DNA of 64,000 bases from CAWKMN01 sp963850765 (GTDB lineage Bacteria; Chloroflexota; Anaerolineae; Aggregatilineales; Aggregatilineaceae): positions 186,001-250,000 of the forward strand of contig CAWKMN010000010.1 in the NCBI GenBank assembly GCA_963850765.1, in the 5' to 3' direction. Of the stretch, positions 43,901 to 54,015 are shown in pieces (the stretch's first letter is position 1; every line of letters starts with the position of its first letter). The position numbers were made by a program, and so were the translations under genes. The notes below the pieces were generated by a model. That model did no database searches and had not been told where the DNA came from. It worked only from the letters and a program-made list of their open reading frames with translations.

Positions 43901-46900
43901 TGGATACGCTGACCCTGTACGCGGTGGCGCGTGATACCTACGGCAGCGCGGAACTATGGGTCGACGGCCAGCGGCGCGGAACGTTCAATCTCTACAGCGC
44001 CAATGTCAAATACAACGTACCCTATACCATCACGGGTTTGAATCCGACCAAAGACCATGTGCTCGAAGTGCGGATCAAAGACCTGAAGAAACTGATCGCG
44101 ATTGACCGGGTAATCCTCTACAACCGGCCCATCCTGGAACCCGGCCCTCTGGGATCCACCGCGTATGAGAATGACGGTATGGCGGATGTTGGCGGCGGCG
44201 TTATGGCCCCGGCGATCCAGCTTTCCGGGCAGTGGAAGCGAGTCAGCAGCGCGCAGGCGTCCGGCGGCAACTACGATACCGGCGGCAGCATCGAAGATCA
44301 GATCGTGTTCAGCGTGAAAAACGCGACCTCGGTCGTGCTCTACCGCCGCCTGTTTTCGAAGTATGGCGTGGCCGATGTGTATGTCGATGGGCAGTATCAC
44401 ATCTCGTTCGACAGCTTTGTCGCCGCACCGTTGGCAGGGGTCTTCCAGGAGCCGTTTGTCATCTCCGGTCTCGATCCCAACTTCAACCACGAGATCAAGA
44501 TCGTGCCGCGGCGATCGGGCGCGACGCTGACCCTGTATAAGCCGCTCGACATCGACTATATCGTGGTGCGCGCCAGCGAGACCGGCGGCCAGACCTATCT
44601 GACACCCGGCTTTTACGAGAACAACGACGCCATCGCCATCAGCGGCGGTGCGATCAGCTACTTGGGCAGCAGTTGGGCTGTCGGCGACCCTGTCTCGCGA
44701 TCGAACATCAAGGGCGAAAAGGCCGTAATTGTGTTCGAGGGCAACGCGCTGACCGTCTTCTTCAACAAGGCGGGCAACGGCGGCATTGCCAACATCAGCA
44801 TCGATGGCAAGCTCATGGGCACGTTCAATACGCTGGGTTCAACAGCCAATGTGCCGTTCACCGTGGGTGGTCTGACCAATGGCCGGCACATCGCCGAGAT
44901 CAGTGTCATGTCGTACACCGTGTCGATCAACGCCTATCAGGTTCACGCGCTGACTCCTGGCAGCGGGATATTCAACCTAAATCCGCTGGACAGCCGCGTG
45001 CGGCAATCCAACGAGTGGACCCTCAGCAATGGGTATCTCAAGTCGAGCAAAAAGGACGCCCGGCTGCTGCTGTATGCAACCGGCGGCGACACCCTGTTCA
45101 TCACCCACAAATCGTGGGCGATGGCGAACAGCATCGACGTGTATATCAACGGCCAGTTCCACAGCCGGCTGGACAGCGGCTATCTCCGCAAGGCGGCACG
45201 TCCCGAAGCTACTGTATATCCTCTCTGGCCTGACGAAGATGCGCACCGAGGGCGTCTGGGTCGAGATCCGCAACCCCGCCGCGCTGCCCATCTCGCTCAA
45301 GCAGATCGAGGTTGGCACGCTGACGCCGGCCCTGGGCGCGGGCCAGAGTGTCGAGGCGGAAGGCGACACGATTGTCAAACGGATGGGCCTCTGGACCAAA
45401 CTACCGACCATCACCAGCACCAAGTACAGCGGCGGGTTCTTCATGCAAAGCAGCGGGCTCTATCCGGTCTTCTATATCCCGACGCAGGAAGGCGTGCGGT
45501 ATGTCTCGGTCTACCGCAACACCGGCGATTTCGCGGATGCTAAGGTCTACATCGATGGCAAGTTCTGGGGCACCATGCCCAACAAGACCAGCGTGGCGGT
45601 GCTATCTACACCGTTTACGATCGGCCCGATTCCCAGCACGGCGGGCATCCACATCGTGGAAATCCGCCCAGCGACAGCCACCCGGCTCGCGCTGGACCGG
45701 GTGATGGCCCACGGAGCGAATGTCTTGCAATCCGGTTACTACGAAAGCACGGACTCGCGCTTCCTGTATACCGGCGCGTGGAAGACCATCAACGATGCGA
45801 AAGCGTCAGGCGGTTCGCTGCGCCGGACCACACAGCTCAATGCGCAGCTTACCGCGACCTTCATCGGCAACGAGATCACCTTCACCTACCGCACATCCAG
45901 CATCGGCGGCCAGATGACGGCCTACGTGGATGGCATCGCCTATCCGATCAACACTCTGAGCGCCACGGTGAAGTATGGAGTCAAACACACCATTCTGCTG
46001 TCGAGCACCGGGCCGCACTCGCTGGTGCTGGTGAAAAAAGTTGGACAGCTTGACCTCGACGCCATCAGCATCCGGCTGCGCGGCGTGGCTCGCTACGGTG
46101 CGTATCAGAATGACTCGGCGCAGGTGGCGCTGAGCAACGCGACGACGTGGACTACCCAGGTAGCGACCAACCATTCCGGCGGGTCGTATGCCTGGACGGA
46201 CGACAAGTACGCCAGCGCGTTCTTCCTGTTCAACGGCCAGCGCGTGACGATCTACTCGACCACGGGCAAGAACTGGGGCAAGGTCAGCTTCTACCTGGAT
46301 GGTAAGCTGCGCGAAAAAGTGGTGCAGTTCGTCAAGAACCAGGTGGATACGCCGTTCTTTGCCTATGACATCAGCGGCCTGTCCGAAGGCAACCATGTGC
46401 TCGAAATCCGGTTCGAAGGCGAGCAATTCGGACTGCTCGGCCAGCGGCGGGCGAACTTCGACGTGATCACGGTGGACGGCGCGCCGGTACCGAAGCCCGG
46501 TGATACGCCGGGTCCTCAGCCGGATGCCCCGCGCTTTGGCTGCTTCGAAGAAGATAACGCGGAATGGCTGTTCCACGGTCCCGATCTGGCCTGGACGCTG
46601 CGCAGCGACAACGGCGCGTCGGGCAACCAGTTCAACGAAGCGGAACCCTGGACCACGGCCATCGCGGAATTCCGGTTCGCAGCGACGGGCTTCAGCCTGA
46701 TCTATCACAAGGGGCCGGCGGGCGGCAATGCGGATGTGTACGTTGACGGCACGCTCGTCACCACGCTGGACATGAACGTGGAGAGCGCAGCCCGGAGTGG
46801 CTCAACGTCTACACCTACAGCGGCCCGGCGCTAAACCCGAACGTCGTGCATGTCGTGGAGATCGTCCACGCGGGCAGCGGCTACATCTATGTGGACCGGC

Positions 46901-46950
46901 TCGATCTGCCGGCCTACAACCCTGTTTATAACGATGCGTGCCCGGATTAG
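40918..46950 (+). CDS. Giant secreted protein: degenerate zincin-like domain plus about eleven beta-sandwich modules (four frameshifts)
   Basis: About 2000 residues when frame changes near 41845, 42870, 45215 and 46795 are bridged; stop at 46950. ATG 40918 follows GGAGG, and a signal peptide occupies the first 35 residues. The N-terminal 350 residues resemble secreted zinc peptidases of this phylum (IGHVFGAGDE; DQDGVYDVVDT), but HExxH reads KMIGH, so zinc catalysis seems lost. Then about eleven modules of 115-145 residues repeat, each with a YE(N/S)-type start, GGS/GGN, and (V/L)Y(V/I)DG followed by a HxLEIR-like strand. Example sites: VYIDGE near 42701, VYVDGE 43129, LWVDGQ 43957, VYVDGQ 44380, VYVDGT 46738. 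They look like carbohydrate- or surface-binding domains. The next gene is convergent. Confidence 0.8.
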
Positions 46951-46967
46951 CCTCAACCCTCACAGAA

Positions 46968-47165
46968 CCAGGTCCCTCTCCGCGTGCGGGGAGGGACTTA
47001 GGGAGGGGTAAACCAACAAAAAGGGCGGGTTTATAAACCCGCCCCTTGTATTTTGCTGGCCTCACCCCCAGCCCCTCTCCATCCAAGATGGAGAGGGGAG
47101 AAAAGAAGTACTTCCCCCTCTCTAGCTCGGCTGGAGAGGGGGATTGAGGGGGTGAGGCCCTGCCG
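46968..47165. repeat. R1 cluster between convergent genes
   Basis: Three R1 units and a GGGCGGGTTTATAAACCCGCCC palindrome (47024-47045) lie between the giant protein and the lipoprotein gene. Confidence 0.8.
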
Positions 47166-47229
47166 TTTTGAATAACGGTATCTACAAAAATACGCATATC
47201 GGGGTGGGAGATCATCCCGCCCGGTGTGT

Positions 47230-48472
47230 TTATCCGTCCGGCGTGGGCGGCAGCGTCGAGGTTGGACCTTCAGCCGGCGCGGACTCCTCGGCGGGAACCT
47301 CTTCATCGAGAGGAACCTCCTCGTCGGCGGGAGGCGCGTCTTCTTCCAACAGCGGCGTGCGGATCTCCTCGGCGTGGTTCAGCAGGGTGCTGTAGACCGC
47401 CGGGCTGTTCTCTTCCTGCACGACGAGCACATTGCCCGACACCAGGATGTGCGACACGCCGGGATCATCGATACGCTGGGCGGCGCGGCGTGCGTCGGTG
47501 CTGGAGTCGAACTCGAACAGCCCGACCCGGTAGGCGTCGGCGGTCATTTCAATCAGCACGCCTTCCTCGTCCAGCCCGGCATAAGCTGCTTTCTCATCTT
47601 CCACGACGACCACTTCCATCTGTTCATTTTCCTGCAAGCGCGGCGATCAGATCGCCGGCCTTCTCGAAGCCTTCCGGCGGCGCGCAGAATTCGACCTGCT
47701 CGCCCGTCTGGTCGGCATGGTATTCGTAGGAGACACCGCCCACCACGTACACCACGAGATACCCCTCGATCAACGCCGGGGTTGGAGTTTCGCCGGGCTC
47801 TACCCGGCAGCCCAGGGCCGTATCGGTCCACGTGACGGCGCGCATCACCCGGAACTCGCCGCGTGTCGCGTCCACTCCGCGCGCTTCGAGATCCGCGCGG
47901 ATCTGTTCCATCAGGCTTTCGCGCGTGCCGGGCGTGGGGACGATCAACTCGCCCTGATCGACCATCACATCCGCGCAGCCCGCGACGATGGTTCCAGCGG
48001 CGGCATCCTCGTAAGCCTGATAGGGATAGATATTCTGCTCGACCTGAAGGTAGACGTAGTAAACGTCCAGGTTCTCATCGGGCAGCGAGGGACACTCCAG
48101 CGGATCGTCCAGAAACAGCGCGGAGTCGGATTCCAACACGTCGATCTGGTCGGGCGCGATGCTCAGCCGCGTCGAGAGATCGGTGCGGGCAAGTTCCGCC
48201 GCGTTCTGGAAAGCTGGTTCCGGCGGCGGAACATACGGCGTGTTCGTCGGGTCAGGCCGGTTGGCGACTTCGGGCGTCACCGGGCCAGGACCTTCACCGG
48301 GCGCGGGCGTCCATTCGGCCGGCCACGGCGACGCATCGGGGGCGGGACTCTCGTCTTTCGGTTCGTCGTCGCCGCCGCAGGCGGTCAGCGCGGCCGCCAG
48401 CAGGAGCGCCAGTATAATAAGCAGGGCGAGTATTGATCGTCTTCGTAAATTAACTCTCATCGTATTTTGCAT
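47230..48472 (-). CDS. Lipoprotein with two similar-looking domains (one frameshift)
   Basis: Begins with a basic start, a long hydrophobic stretch, and the lipobox LTAC (LLLAAALTACGGDD). A Pro-rich linker to residue 85 precedes an alpha/beta domain (AELARTDLSTRLSIAPDQIDVLESDSALFLDDPLECP, then YLVVYVVGGVSYEYHADQTG). Near 47630 the frame slips. The shifted frame continues smoothly from DLIAAL into QENEQMEVVVVEDEKAAYAGLD and ends in an acidic EE-rich tail. About 413 residues in total. It could instead be two overlapping genes, but the smooth join favours one. Function unknown; probably attached to the outer face of the membrane. Confidence 0.65.
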
Positions 48473-48485
48473 ACCTTTTCAGGGT

Positions 48486-48600
48486 TAGCCTCACCGCCTA
48501 AATCCCCTCTCCATGGGATGGAGAGGGGACTTAACCGGTGCGTTTCTCCCCTCTCTACGACGTGGAGAGGGGGCCGGGGGGTGAGGCTTCTTAGCCGCAC
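48486..48600. repeat. R1 pair between the amylase and lipoprotein genes
   Basis: Two R1 hairpins with CCATGGGATGG and CTACGACGTGG centres. They touch the 3' end of the GH13 gene. Confidence 0.75.
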
Positions 48601-51600
48601 TTATCCAAATCGCGCCACTTGGCGACGACGTCACTATTGACCAGCAGTTCGGTTTCGCCCTCCGGCACTTCGACCGTCACCGTGCGATTGGCGATTTCCT
48701 CACATTCGGGTCCCTTCTCGACGGCGTCCCAGGTGCCGCGCGCATACTTGTACTGGATCGTGGTGCCTTCGGGGATCTCCAGCGTGACCGTCCAGTGCTG
48801 GTCGTCCACCTGCTCCATCGGGATTCCGGCCGGATCCCAGAAGGGGAGTTGATCCGTGCCAAAGTCACCCGCGATGTACAGGCCGCCTTCGCCCTCCTGG
48901 GTGTAATCCGGCACCGTCACGACCAACGTCACCGGGATGCCGCGTCGCTCAACACTCACGGCCTCGGTGGGCACGGTGTCGAACTCGTTCAGAGCGTGGT
49001 CCACGGCGCTCACGGCGTAGCTGTAGCGGTTCCCTGGCGCGACGGCTTTATCGTGGTAGCGCAGTTCATCGCCCGCCGGGATCTCGGCCACCAGATGAGT
49101 CTCATCCTCGAACGTGCGATAGACGCGGTAAGCGGCCACATCGTCGGATGGCGATGCCTCCCAGGTGACGATCACGCCCGCCAGCGACGCTTCGAGGATG
49201 CTCACCGTGGGAGGAGCTTCCGGGGCCTCGGCGTCTTCCGGCGCGCCGACTGTCAGCGGCGGCCATGTGCCGTCCGGCTGCGTCGCCACGGTCCAGGTTT
49301 CGCCCGCGTTGGCACTGAACCGCGCCACCTGTACGTAGTCGCCCGGCGCGCTCAGCGGGATCGATACCTCATACACGTCCGCGCCATCCTGCTCGCCGGC
49401 ATAGACCATCGGCACCCAGCTTTCGACAGCCGAGAGATCCGCGTCCGCGGGAACGAGCGCTGCTTCCGCCTGCACGCCAAAGGCCATTCCTTCGGCTTCG
49501 GTCGCGCCCGCGATCTCCACCGCCGCGCGGATCGTCGCCGCCGCGCCATAGGCGAGCGTGACGTTCTGCGGCGCGTCGTCCATCAGGTACGCCGTGCTCG
49601 TGACCGAAGCGCTGGGGATCGCCATGACATTCGGGCCCAGCTCTCCGATCAGACCATCATCGCCCACAGATGCTATAGCATAAAAGTACTTAAATCCGTT
49701 GCTGATCGCGTCGTCGATATACGTATCGGTGGGTTCGCCCGTGATGGCGATCCGCTCAAAACCGCCCACCGCCACCGGGCTGCGGAAGATCGCGTAGCCT
49801 TTTGCGCCGGCCACCGGCTCCCAGGTCAGAACCACCCGGCCGTTCTCGCCCCGTGCCATCAGGAGCGCGGGCGGCCTGGGCGTGACAAAGGAGGCATGGC
49901 GCGTCGCCGTCCAGATATTCCCGGACAGTGCCGGGAGGGTGATTTCCTCGGTGGGGCCGTCCGTCAGGATGGGGTCGCCGCCGAAAGCCGCGATCAGGCT
50001 CATATTGAGCGGCAGATCGTTGATAGGCAGCGTCACCGTCTGATCGGATTCGCTCTTGTTGACGGCGACCAGCGCCACATTGCCCGCCGCCCGGTCAATG
50101 CGCAAGAAAGCATACACACCCTCCTCATCGTCCGTCAGCAGCGTGATCATCTCACCCACACGCAGCGCGGGATTGGCATGGCGCAGTGCGCCGAGGGTCT
50201 GGTAAAAATCGAGCATATCCTCGTCGGGCAGGCCGTAGGCGTCGCCTTCCTCATCTGCCCAGGGGTAAGGCGCGCGGTTGTAGGGATCGTCGCGCAGTGT
50301 GCCGTTATCGTCCTGGCTGGGGGCATCGATGCCGATCTCGTCGCCGTAGTAAATGGTCGGTGCGCCGGGCAGCGCGAACAGCAGCAGCGCCGCAAGCTGC
50401 TGGCGCTGGGGGCTGCCCACGACAAACGGCAGGCGCGACGTATCATGGCTGCCGAGAATGTTCATCATGGCCTGATACGCCATCGGCGGGTAATCCAATT
50501 CCAGGTCGCGGATCGAGGTCTCCAGCTCGGATGGTTTCAGCGCATAAATCACATTATCGCCGTTGGCATCGTTATCGGTGTAATCGTCGGCGCGCACATA
50601 GCCCAGAATCGCGCGGCGCAGGCGGTAGTTCATGGCCGAGTCCCACTCGCTGCCGAGCAGCCAGCGGGACGCATTGCCCCATTCTTCGCCGATGATCACG
50701 CCTTCGGAATTGGCGTTGCGCACGGCGTTGCGGAACCCTTCCCAATAGTCGCTGGCCGGGCCGCCCGCGTCAATATCTCCGCCCACGTCCAGCCGCCAGC
50801 CGCCGATCCCTTCCCGCCCCCAGGTATTCACGACACTGTTGCGCCCCAGGTAGACATACAGGCGCACGGCGTCATTGTCACTGTTCAGCTTGGGGATGCT
50901 GTCGAAGCCCGCCCACGAGGTATAGTAGGTCGCGCCCTGCGGGTTATCCACACAGACGGACGGCTGCTGTCCCTGCGGTGGGACAAAGAAGAACCACAGC
51001 CGGTAAGGCGAGTCGAGGCTTTCGCACGCGCCCGGCTCATCATAGCGCCCATAGCGATCAAAGGCCGGGCTGTCGCTGGACATATGGTTAAACACGCCGT
51101 CAAGGATCAGCACGATCCCGCGCCGGTTCGCCTCCGCGACCAGCGTCTGGAAATCTTCCAGCGTGCCCAGCGTCGGGTCGATCTGCTTAAAGTCAGCGGT
51201 ATCGTAGCGGTGATTGGAGCGCGCCTCGAAGATCGGATTGAGATAAATGGCCGTCACACCCAGGTCTTGCAGATAATCCAGCTTTTCGGTGATCCCGGCC
51301 AGGTCGCCGCCGAAAAAGTCCACACCCCAGCGGTTCTGAAATTCGCCCGGCTTGGTGGGATCGACGGGCGGCTCGTTCCACGTCTCGTGGAAGATCGAGC
51401 GCTGTCCATCGTAAAACGTCAGCGAGTCATCCGCCGGGTCGTTCGCGGGATCGCCGTTGCGGAAGCGGTCCGGGAAGATCTGGTAAATCACCGCGTTGCG
51501 CATCCACTCCGGGGTGTAGAAGTCGGGATCGTAGACCGTAATCTGCCAGCTCAGGTCAGGGCTGGTTTCGTAACCCGTGCCGTCGCCGCCCTCTTCGCCG

Positions 51601-52044
51601 GGATAGTACGCGCCTTCCACCTCTGCCGGCCGGAAGTCGTCTTCATAGTAGAGAACCTCGCCATCGCTGGTTTCGAGGATGAAGCGGTACCAGTAGATCG
51701 TCGGATCCTTGCCCACGGCGAGCGCCGCTTCCCATAAATCGTAGCCTTCCGGCGTCGCCCCGACGATCTCCATCGGCAGCAGCGTTTGTTCCTGGGCGCG
51801 CTCGTTCCACACCCGCACCGTCGCCGCGCTGAGACTGCCGGTCGTCGCGCGGAAGCGCAGCATGACTGTGCTCTGCACCGGCACCGCGCCGAGCGGCGTC
51901 CGGTAGAGATCGTCGTGACTGTCGTGCATCCACGTGCCGCCGCCCGATCCGCCGCGATCCTGCGCCGCCAGAACTCGTTACCGGCAGCAGGGAGACGAGC
52001 AAAAGCATCAATCCGAGTATTCGCAAAAATGATTTGGCTGGCAT
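48591..52044 (-). CDS. Secreted GH13 amylase/pullulanase-like enzyme with FN3 and CBM20-like domains (5' frameshift)
   Basis: About 1150 residues. The signal peptide MPAKSFLRILGLMLLLVSLL starts at ATG 52044 and is joined to the main frame by a one-base shift near 51965. From the main frame's first Met: CBM34-like N-domain (1-140), GH13 barrel (about 150-640) with WMRNAVIYQIFPDRF, GWRLDVGGD (nucleophile Asp near 381), IIGEEWG (acid Glu near 413), and ILGSHDTSR (near 493). Next come two fibronectin-type domains (from about 690 and 940, each with VVLTW/VIVTWE and YFYAI/YSYAV words). A C-terminal CBM20-like starch-binding domain (YIAGDFGTDQLPFWDP...YKYARGTWDAVEKG) closes the protein. It probably degrades starch, pullulan or cyclodextrins outside the cell. 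Confidence 0.92.
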
Positions 52045-52231
52045 AAGCGACTGCTCCCATACCATAGCTTATCAAGGGGGAAGTTGATCAGGACTGTACA
52101 GATTTTCGCGGGTTTTAGCAAGCAAGCTCGATGACGTTGGGCGGCCCGGTGGGTTACACACCCGCGGCTGGAAAGGCGCAGCCTCTCTTTACCATGCGCC
52201 GGCTCGACTAACCACCAGGAACCAACAACCA

Positions 52232-52275
52232 AACACCAATTACTGAAAACTGTATACTGAAAACTGTTTTCTCGT
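52232..52275. repeat. R2 repeat upstream of the PyrK-like gene
   Basis: Two 'actgaaaactgtatactgaaaactg' units. Confidence 0.65.
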
Positions 52276-52311
52276 TTGCAATTCCGCGCGCGGCGTTGTA
52301 CGCTTGATTTC

Positions 52312-53061
52312 ATGCGAGAAACACAGGCCATCATCGAACGAGTCCGGCGGGTATCGGCGGATCTGCAGCAGATCGATCTCTCGGTCGACCGGGCGCTGGC
52401 GCAGTTAAAGCCGGGGCAGTCGTTGTTCGCCGGCCCGACCGAGAACCCTTCCTGGAACCCCTATTTACGTGAGCAGTGGATCCCCGTGGATCTGATGTCC
52501 GGCCGCGCCACGGTCGAAGTCCCGTCCGGGCGAGACTACTCACCGGGAGCCGTGGTGAGTCTGCTCAGCCCGGTCGGACGGCCGATCCCGCTGCGCGCGC
52601 CGCTGGCGCACCTGCTGCTGATCGCGGATGACACCTTCCCGACGCCGCTGGTTCTGCTGGCGCGCCATGCGATCCGGGGCGGTGCGGCGGTCACGCTGGT
52701 GATCGGGGGGCAGGCGGCGCGCTATCCGCTGGAACTGCTGCCCCACGAGGTCGAGATCATCCGCCGCGAGTCGAGTGATTGGAACTGGCCGGAACAGGTC
52801 GAGACGCTGAACTGGGCGGATCAGGTGATCGCGCTGGCCCCGCACGCCACCCATCAGAGTGTGTATGGGAAGCTGTACGACACGGTGAGCCAGCTTCGGC
52901 ATCAGGTCATCCCCGATCATTTTGTATGCGGGCTGTATTATCCCCGGCTGGCGTGTGGAGCCGGCGCGTGTCTGGCCTGCCAGATCCCCGCGCACAAGTC
53001 CGCGCTGCTGGCGTGTTCGGATGGCCCGGCGATCGACCTGAAGGTGGTGAAGTTTTCATAG
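52312..53061 (+). CDS. PyrK-like iron-sulfur electron-transfer protein
   Basis: A 249-residue protein. The C-terminus CGLYYPRLACGAGACLACQIP...SALLACSDGPAIDL gives the four-Cys [2Fe-2S] pattern of dihydroorotate dehydrogenase electron-transfer subunits (CxxGxCxxC...C). The central half follows ferredoxin-reductase topology, but its usual flavin RxYS and GGVGxAP motifs are replaced (RDYSPG, IADDTFPTPLVLLA), so flavin or NAD binding may be altered. No pyrD or other pyrimidine gene is nearby, so it may serve another oxidoreductase. ATG 52312 is chosen because the family begins there. Confidence 0.75.
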   Translation: MRETQAIIERVRRVSADLQQIDLSVDRALAQLKPGQSLFAGPTENPSWNPYLREQWIPVDLMSGRATVEVPSGRDYSPGAVVSLLSPVGRPIPLRAPLAHLLLIADDTFPTPLVLLARHAIRGGAAVTLVIGGQAARYPLELLPHEVEIIRRESSDWNWPEQVETLNWADQVIALAPHATHQSVYGKLYDTVSQLRHQVIPDHFVCGLYYPRLACGAGACLACQIPAHKSALLACSDGPAIDLKVVKFS

Positions 53062-53115
53062 AGTTGACAGTAGACAGTTTTCAGTAAACATTTCAAACGA
53101 ACCAGGAATCGGAAA

Positions 53116-53907
53116 ATGACTGACAGCTTGCATGGGGTGCTGTTTATTGGGGCGCACCCGGACGACGAGACGCTCATGGCGGGCGGGACGCTGGCGATGC
53201 TGCAAAGGCGCGGCGTGCCGACCCATATCCTGTGCGCGACGGATGGGCGCGGCGGCGAATCGGGCGGTGTGCCGGGCGCGGATACCCCCGACGAGCGGGC
53301 GCGTATCCGCCTGGAAGAACTGCGCTGCGCCGCGATCGCGTTGGGCGCATCGAACCTGACCTGGCTGGGCTACATCGACCCGATCATGGGGCCGGACGGG
53401 CAGCTTTTTGGATTCGCGGCGGACGAGGAAACCCTGGCGGCGCAGTTCGCCAGCCTGATCCGCGAGTGGGATGTGGACGTCGTCCTGACGCACGGCAGCG
53501 ACGGGGAATATGGGCATCCCGCGCACGTCCAGATCCACCGGGCGGTACTGCGCGCGGCGCGCGACCATACGCCGGATGTCCTGGTGTATGGCGGGTGCGC
53601 GCTGGTGCCGACCATCGAGGATCGCCTGTGGAACGTCCACGATCCCGCGCATTTCGCGCTGGACATTGCGCCGTGGCAGGACGCGAAGATCGCGGCGATG
53701 CTGTGCCACGCGACGCAGCATGAATTGTTCAAGCGGCGGCGCAGTCTCCAGACGGTGCAGGAGGCGATCCGGCTGGTGGAGGCGTTTCACCGGCACTGGC
53801 CGCCGGTACCTGAATCGGAACTGCCGGAGGATGCATTCGCGGCAGTGCTGCGCGCGGTCGGCGCGTGGACGCCGGAACAGGGTGGCGAGGTAAGCGCCGC
53901 GGGTTAA
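53116..53907 (+). CDS. PIG-L/LmbE family deacetylase
   Basis: A 263-residue zinc-dependent N-acetyl-glucosaminyl-type deacetylase. Motif AHPDDE (residues 13-18) gives the catalytic Asp and metal ligands; the third ligand lies in HGSDGEYGHPAHVQIHRAV. Relatives act on GlcNAc-inositol (mycothiol), GlcNAc-malate (bacillithiol) or sugar lipids. The substrate is not determined here. Its stop runs into an R7 inverted repeat that may terminate transcription. Confidence 0.92.
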   Translation: MTDSLHGVLFIGAHPDDETLMAGGTLAMLQRRGVPTHILCATDGRGGESGGVPGADTPDERARIRLEELRCAAIALGASNLTWLGYIDPIMGPDGQLFGFAADEETLAAQFASLIREWDVDVVLTHGSDGEYGHPAHVQIHRAVLRAARDHTPDVLVYGGCALVPTIEDRLWNVHDPAHFALDIAPWQDAKIAAMLCHATQHELFKRRRSLQTVQEAIRLVEAFHRHWPPVPESELPEDAFAAVLRAVGAWTPEQGGEVSAAG

Positions 53908-54015
53908 AACCGCGCGGCTATGATAAAAACCTGGAAGCCCGCTAAAGGGGCTGGTTGGAGTCCCTTCAGAGGACTTTTTGATCATAGCCGGAACGTTTTA
54001 ACGTCCGGCGTCAGG
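53890..54015. repeat. R7 long inverted repeat (second copy)
   Basis: Almost the same as 24971-25092: outer arms GGTTAAAACCGCGCGGCTATGA and TCATAGCCGGAACGTTTTAA, inner GCCCGCTAAAGGGGC/GTCCCTTCAGAGGAC, then TTTTT. Between convergent lmbE-like and MFS genes it could serve both as terminator. Confidence 0.82.

Noticed and set aside
48795..51737. A 980-codon open frame on the plus strand
   Set aside because: It is the antisense shadow of the GH13 gene, whose motifs are clear; its product is Arg/His-rich with no family pattern. GC-rich codon use makes such long shadows common here (others at 14373-15863, 16197-17360, 5424-6962, 10132-11325).
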